Assembly: GCA_018907035.1 (NCBI GenBank)
Contig: JACCIC010000030.1
Location: 1,168,501-1,232,500 of the forward strand
Length of the DNA stretch: 64,000 nt
Reading direction: 5' to 3'
DNA from: Sycobia sp. Sy_11
Taxonomy: Eukaryota > Arthropoda > Insecta > Hymenoptera > Epichrysomallidae
Shown: positions 58,247 to 64,000 of the stretch, piece by piece
Layout: each line of letters starts with the position of its first letter
Numbering within the stretch: the stretch's first letter is position 1
Notes under the pieces: generated by a model
The model's database searches: none
Seen by the model: the letters and a program-made list of their open reading frames with translations, nothing else
What the model was told of the DNA's origin: nothing
Position numbers and translations under genes: made by a program

Positions 58247-59240
58247 TATAGAAAAGCTTCAACGATCTGTGTATTACATAACTGCGTACTAAAACTATAT
58301 AATATAAGTAACGAATAGATCTAATGATAAATATATAGAGATTCTACAAATAGAATCGAGCTATAGCTTTCTTTTTTATACACATGTTATAAAGAAGCTG
58401 AATACGCTTGGATTGGTCGTTTGATCATAACACTCGCTTTGATCGCTTATTTGTATCTAATTTTACACGTATTGATTAGCCATCTGACTAATCGGGATAT
58501 TCAAAAATTTTAAATATTGTAATAAAAAAATCCAAACAATCATCTATTATTGCATTATACTATGCGGAAAACTTAGATATGTGAATATCTAAAGACTGAA
58601 TTCAAAAATCCTGATAGTCCAGGGTATCACTGTTTATTTATAATAGCACAAAGTATTTAGGAACGGTATTGAAAAACCTGTGAGATTCGACTTACATCCA
58701 ATATCAATCACTGACGATCTATATCAACGAAACATTCGGAAATTACAGAATCAGATGCGAAAACTATTCTAATTTTTCGAGTGACTCGATCGCTTATTTG
58801 TACAAAACATATTTTTAGAAAGAGACGTGAACTCTCAAGAGAAATAGTCAATGTAATTTTTACTTATTTGTTACCGTTATTGATGTTGATTGTTAAAAAA
58901 TCTACCGAGAATTGTATATTGCTAGATTAGATATCTCCACGTCGAATAATAATTTGATGAAGGATTAAAAATATTTGTATATAATTACAAAGTATGAAAA
59001 CAGAGAACGTCTTTTTATTCAGTGCCTGGTACATAGATAATTGCTGTTTTCTCTCTATTTAACCTGAGGACCGAATCAAAAATACACCAGTATATAACTG
59101 CCTTCTCTATCATGCTGTTTTCACAACCTGTTGCTGACCTAATAAAGCTACATACCGAGTTCGTATACAGAGTGCGAAAGTTTCAAATCTATTCAGCTGC
59201 TTCGACTATTATAATTCGACTAAGCGTTTGAAAAAAATAT
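58247..59240. other. Non-coding AT-rich sequence
   Basis: Nothing recognisable. Confidence 0.4.
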
Positions 59241-59364
59241 TTGATGCGAAATTGCAGATCATTGATGGAACTTATCCCAATTTGAACGATTAGATGGAGC
59301 TCTCGGTATACTTTTCATTATCGAAGGAGTAAAAGAGCTTAGATCGTCAATTGTTGCGGTATAA

Positions 59365-59547
59365 TTGCTGATTGATCATTATTTACTAAAATATTCAATC
59401 AAAGAAACGATTGAGAGGCCGGAAAATGAATGGGAGTCCATTGAAAGACTTAGAAATTTATTCAGGCCATTTCAGATAGCGACAGCTGTATTCAGTAGCG
59501 GCCTCGATACTACAATAAATCTAGAATCTAAGACCCACGATTCATGA
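59365..59547 (+). pseudogene. Possible hAT transposase fragment
   Basis: A 60-codon frame with NEWESIERLRNLFRPFQIAT resembles the conserved hAT/ZBED segment (E-W-x3-E-x-L-x3-L-x-PF-x2-AT). Nothing else of a hAT element is readable nearby. Fragment of a dead transposon or chance similarity. Confidence 0.35.
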
Positions 59548-60196
59548 ACATTCAAAAACACAAATCAATGCAATTGGTATATAATAATAGCTAGTTGTTA
59601 AACCCATACAAAAACAAAACATGCAACAAAACCAAAAACAAAGTGAAAAACAATTATTGCGGATTTTAATAACGTTTCACGTTCGAATCAATTGATGCAA
59701 TACAGATGTGCGAACAAATCAATGACGAAGTAGCTCGAAGGGGAAGGCATGTAACGTAATTGTCATGAACATACTATTCAGTCTAAAATCTGAAAGTGAC
59801 ACCAGTCACGATGAATTTCCGTGCCATGCATCGGAAGATAAAATAATCAATGAGGACACGATCCTTCGTGGATAGAATAGGTTTAAAAAAATATATGCAA
59901 ATGCGTGTCTTAATTTTACCGAACGGTATCGGATGGCACCTACATCTCCAAAGATTTACAAGGAGATTTACGATGCGTTTGAAATATAGTATATCGATAA
60001 TTAGTTGAACTCCGAACTGATGTTCTGCACTTGTATTTTTGGATGCCAAACAGAAGTTTGCACATGGAGTAAGTATATGCAATCATAAATCGTCAGTGTG
60101 TAATCATTTTCGATACGTACTCGTGTGTAATTATATTTACATATTCAGAATATTTGAATCTTCGAATTAAAAGATATTAACTGGATATCCACGTAT
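59548..60196. other. Non-coding sequence
   Basis: A 99-codon minus frame (60082-59783) has no domain. Confidence 0.4.
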
Positions 60197-60199
60197 ATA

Positions 60200-60244
<45 letters not shown>
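60197..60244. repeat. (TA)n microsatellite
   Basis: About 23 TA units with one TG interruption. Confidence 0.96.
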
Positions 60245-60246
<2 letters not shown>

Positions 60247-61042
60247 CTATTCACATAATTAAACGAATACATATTAGTCTGCTATTCGTACTATTTTAAT
60301 TTTGCTAGTATATACAGAAAAATAATCCAGGTGGATTTTGGGTATTCCAGAACTCTATAAATGTTGCATGAAAATATTAATAATTTTAAGATTTTCATAA
60401 ATATGTAACATTATTTTATTAACGGTTAATAGTTAATCGACATACATATCTATAAATATCACAATACTGTAATATCTAATATAATGTGTATTCAATTAGG
60501 TAACTTGTCATATATTTCAAAAACAAAACTTTTAAATGTACAAAAAAGCTGTTACGACAATTCATAATATACAAACCGAAAAATACCAGCAACCAAACAA
60601 CAAAACCGAAAAATAATATAGCAATAGTCGGAGCAATTATTCAATATCATGTATGAATAGTACATTCGCCGATATACAGGAATGCGTCTTTTTTCTTGAT
60701 GCGTATACATATATACGCGTATATACAGAAAGCCAATTTCTTAAGAACTTATTGCCCGTAGACGCGAGACTAAACCTGAAAAAAAATTTCTCACAGACCT
60801 TACGTTCTCACAGCGGATTTAAACGGTGCAGTACTCGTTTCTTGATTTTCTTTTTGCTTTTATCTTCTGCGAGAAAACAAAAAACAAAAACCCCACATTT
60901 CCCGCATAATCGCGAGAATCTCGATTTTTCAAGACGATCGAGCGGCGCCGTATATGCGGGCGCACTACCAACGAGCACCCCGAGGTGAAATTCGAAGCGC
61001 CGCGTCAGGGCGCGTTGCGAATTTATCGATACAAGCTAGATC

Positions 61043-61043
<1 letters not shown>
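60245..61043. other. Non-coding sequence
   Basis: Short open frame 60653-60988 (+) without a domain. A CpG-rich patch from about 60890 to 61020. Confidence 0.4.

Positions 61044-61105
<62 letters not shown>
61044..61105. repeat. (TA)n-(CA)n microsatellite
   Basis: About 26 TA units then five CA units. Confidence 0.97.
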
Positions 61106-61358
61106 TATAGCTGCTTGTAAGGAAGGAGGATAATTAGCTATATGTATATAAACACTTCTCGATGATGCTTTAAAGGGTGCACCAGTCGAATGTAGCCTAC
61201 TCGAGTTATACGTTATATATACAGATATGCATTCCGGGGAACACTTCCGCGCCTGATATACAGATTAATCGAATTTTTCAGAGCGAATCGTGCGAATAAG
61301 TTTATGCAATCCGTGCAATTGAGATTACTACGTGCTATGTTTATATCGGGGTTATATT

Positions 61359-61359
<1 letters not shown>

Positions 61360-61420
<61 letters not shown>
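61360..61420. repeat. (CA)n-(TA)n microsatellite
   Basis: About 25 CA units then five TA units. Confidence 0.97.
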
Positions 61421-63855
61421 CTGCGCGCGCTCGTATGCGTACGTGTACAAACGGAGAATTTTTGTATACACGAAAATCGCGATCTCATCAGATCTTTCGG
61501 CTATGATATTATTTGAATAGAGAAATTGGTTTTTGCAAAGCGTTTCTTTGAATTGACAACTAAAATTTCTTGAAATATAAATAACAAAAGACATTCTCTT
61601 GACGTATATTTTTTCCATCGCGTAATTAATAAGTTGTTAATTAAAAAATTATACTATTTAATTAATAATAATGTTAATAATATTATATATAATTCTATAT
61701 TCAATAATATAATATAATAATATAATACAATAATATTAGAAAAATTAGTATTCATAATCAATGATTATTTAGTAATTAATAAATATAACAAATCTACGTA
61801 TTCCCTTAATTACTCAATAGAACTCTTTGTTAATGTTGATTTATAATTTGGTATTTTTGCATTTTATTTCAATATTACTGTATATGCACGTTTATGTACA
61901 TAAACGTAATAAAATAATTTAATAATATAATTTCGATTAAGCAAGTTAGTTTTAAATTAATATTAAATATAAATAAACTCTTTTCAAAAAATTCATGTAA
62001 TAAAATGCACTTCTCCACGCAGATTACGTTGAAGGAGTCAGTTATTTTTTTACTTTTATATTTGGCAAATGCCTGTGTGACTTTGCTTTCATTCATGAAA
62101 GCCAAAGCTGTTGGGGAGACCACCGGATTTTACAGTACAGCGGAAACGGAGCTCATTATTACTTCCCGCAAAAGAGAAAAAAAATACGGACGATGCACAC
62201 CCTACTAATGAATATCAAACAGTGTCGTTAATGTTCGATAAAAGGGGAAGGTTCGATCCCTAACAAAACGAAAATATTATAAAAATCTTTTTATTCATTG
62301 ACTATTTTTGAAATTATTTCCATCAGATTTAAAACATTCATTGGACATATTATTTTCTCATAGAAGTATTCTAATACATCGATTTAAAAAAATTATCTTA
62401 AAACATTGTACAAATATTATATATGAATATTATTTAAATATTTCAAAATCTAGAGAAAACTTTCAGGAAATCTTTATTATTTTTACTTTCCAATATTATT
62501 TCGAATATTTTTGTGAAATATTTTATAAAAATTTTAATAAAATATCAACAATAGATTATAGAAATATTACGAAATATCTAGGTTCCTTGCACTAATTCGC
62601 AATTTTAAGGATACATAATGACTAATTTAAGAATAAATTTTGCAAGCGCCCATCGAGCTTAGTACCATGTGAAAAATTGAAAAATCACTAATTCAATGGG
62701 ACGCATACTGAATTAATTGTGACACATATAACGGCAATTTTGTCCCCGCCAACTGCTCACATTATGCAAACAATGCAAGGCCTCAGGAAGATTTATGACA
62801 AAAATAATGAGACAAATCAGTGCTTAAATGGTGTTTTGAATTACTGCGCTGATAAATACTTTTCAATTAATAAATCTATCGTAACCTTGTAGAGAACTAA
62901 GGAAACAACTATTTAGTTTATATATTATTTTCTTCAAAGATATATATATATAATATATATAACCTGCTAAATTTTTACAGCATACATCTCGTATATGTAT
63001 TAACTTCTTTGCCATTGCCGCGCACTGACTTAATGCAAATGACGCGTGAAAAACTAATTTGCAAAGTGTAACAATGGCTCATTTGTCAAAGATCTGCGTG
63101 TAGTTTTATATGTGTATATATAATACATGTATACGCTGTTGCCGTTCTTTTATCTTTTAATTATAATTTTAATTTTCCAAGAAACTAAAAAAGTAATTTA
63201 TAAAGATAGAAATCCGTCTATATATATGTGTGTATACATACTAATAATCGATTCATTCGAATTCGAATTTTACGGACACTCCATTAAAGTTGTCAGGCAA
63301 TACTTTTTGATTGGGCAGTGAAATCAAATAATGGAACCGCCCGCGAAACGAAATCATGTCCGTGACAAATCGTGCACTATAGTGATGGTCGGCCGTATGC
63401 ATAAGAGAGTCCCGGGCGATTTCCCGATGCAAATGAAAGAAAATGCCATGCGCATCGCTATAGGGCAAGTATGTACGCGCGAGGAGCGTTTATCAAGGGG
63501 CGGGCGGGGGAGAGGGAGGGCAGAGCGTCCTTCCTGATGGGGAAAAAAGTCCCGAAGAAAAATAACAGCCGATCGCGCCGCCGAGAGTTAATGCGCACTC
63601 CATATAGTTTTTTCTTCGGGGAGTAAATGCCCTCACCCCTCCACCTCTTACATACACAACACTTTTCCCGCGCGTTATCCCGTTCTAATGACGCGTTATT
63701 TTCAACAGATTGTATTACACTCACACGCACGTACTCATTACTATATATGTAAGGCGCGGTAAACGCTCCGTTCCGAAATGGCCTCCGCGCGTGCGCGGGC
63801 ATTATCCGTAGTCGATTTTTGTAATACGACGAGGCGCGGAATCGCTCCGCTTACG

Positions 63856-63858
<3 letters not shown>
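61421..63858. other. Non-coding sequence
   Basis: AT-rich to 63300, CpG-rich after that. Frames at 62005-62208 and 62308-62595 (+) are short, AT-driven and unrecognised. Confidence 0.4.

Positions 63859-63913
<55 letters not shown>
63859..63913. repeat. (TA)n microsatellite
   Basis: About 27 TA units within the CpG-rich right edge of the window. Confidence 0.97.
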
Positions 63914-63915
<2 letters not shown>

Positions 63916-64000
63916 CCAAATTGAAAGAGCTGAAATCGATCGACCGCTTTATACAGCCTGCGCGGCGCGGAAGCTTAATTATTACGAAAGGGATCGCGAA

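Overview
The window is insect nuclear DNA: split genes with GT/AG introns, AT-rich intergenic sequence, mariner, piggyBac-like and R1-clade elements, and very long dinucleotide microsatellites. A parasitoid or other hymenopteran is my best guess, but that is inference from the overall look, not a sequence match. All three host genes that can be supported lie on the minus strand.

Left part (about 1-14 kb): two paralogous secreted chymotrypsin-fold serine proteases with the same exon lengths and phases. The one at 9157-13486 is complete in four exons (300 aa, His74/Asp123/Ser237). The one at 2066-2681 shows only its first two exons; the Ser-bearing exons must lie further left, outside the window or lost. 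Both have a very short propeptide without the usual basic residue at the activation site. Decayed transposons lie in and around them: a deleted mariner (1.2-1.9 kb), a decayed non-LTR retrotransposon (3.6-5.5 kb), a mariner 5' fragment (9.8 kb) and a tRNA-derived SINE (10.9 kb).

Middle (14-27 kb): no host gene seen. It holds an R1-clade LINE ruin (16.1-20.0 kb) split by a later insertion, several short inverted-repeat elements, and one apparently intact 1283-bp mariner with TA target duplication, terminal inverted repeats and an unbroken 347-aa D,D34D transposase (23783-25065).

27.4-36.9 kb: eight exons of a receptor tyrosine kinase, reading out at 512 complete codons in register: six-cysteine EGF-like module, short N-glycosylated stalk, one membrane span, juxtamembrane NPQYF, and a complete kinase domain closest to the Trk/Ror/MuSK group and most like Trk. 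NPQYF and the Y-x3-YY activation loop are Trk hallmarks, but an EGF-like module directly outside the membrane is not vertebrate Trk architecture. The signal-peptide exon was not found and should lie upstream (higher coordinates). A degenerate mariner has inserted into a (TA)n microsatellite in its intron, and another (TA)n tract begins inside a splice donor.

Right part (37-64 kb): no convincing coding exon on either strand. It is dense in long (TA)n, (CT/GA)n and (GT/AC)n tracts interleaved with CpG-rich patches, plus a second copy of a TTAA-flanked MITE (55.1 kb; first copy at 26.35 kb), a TA-flanked Tc1/mariner-like non-autonomous element (57.6 kb) and a possible hAT scrap. It may be the 5' intron and regulatory region of the kinase gene; that is inference.
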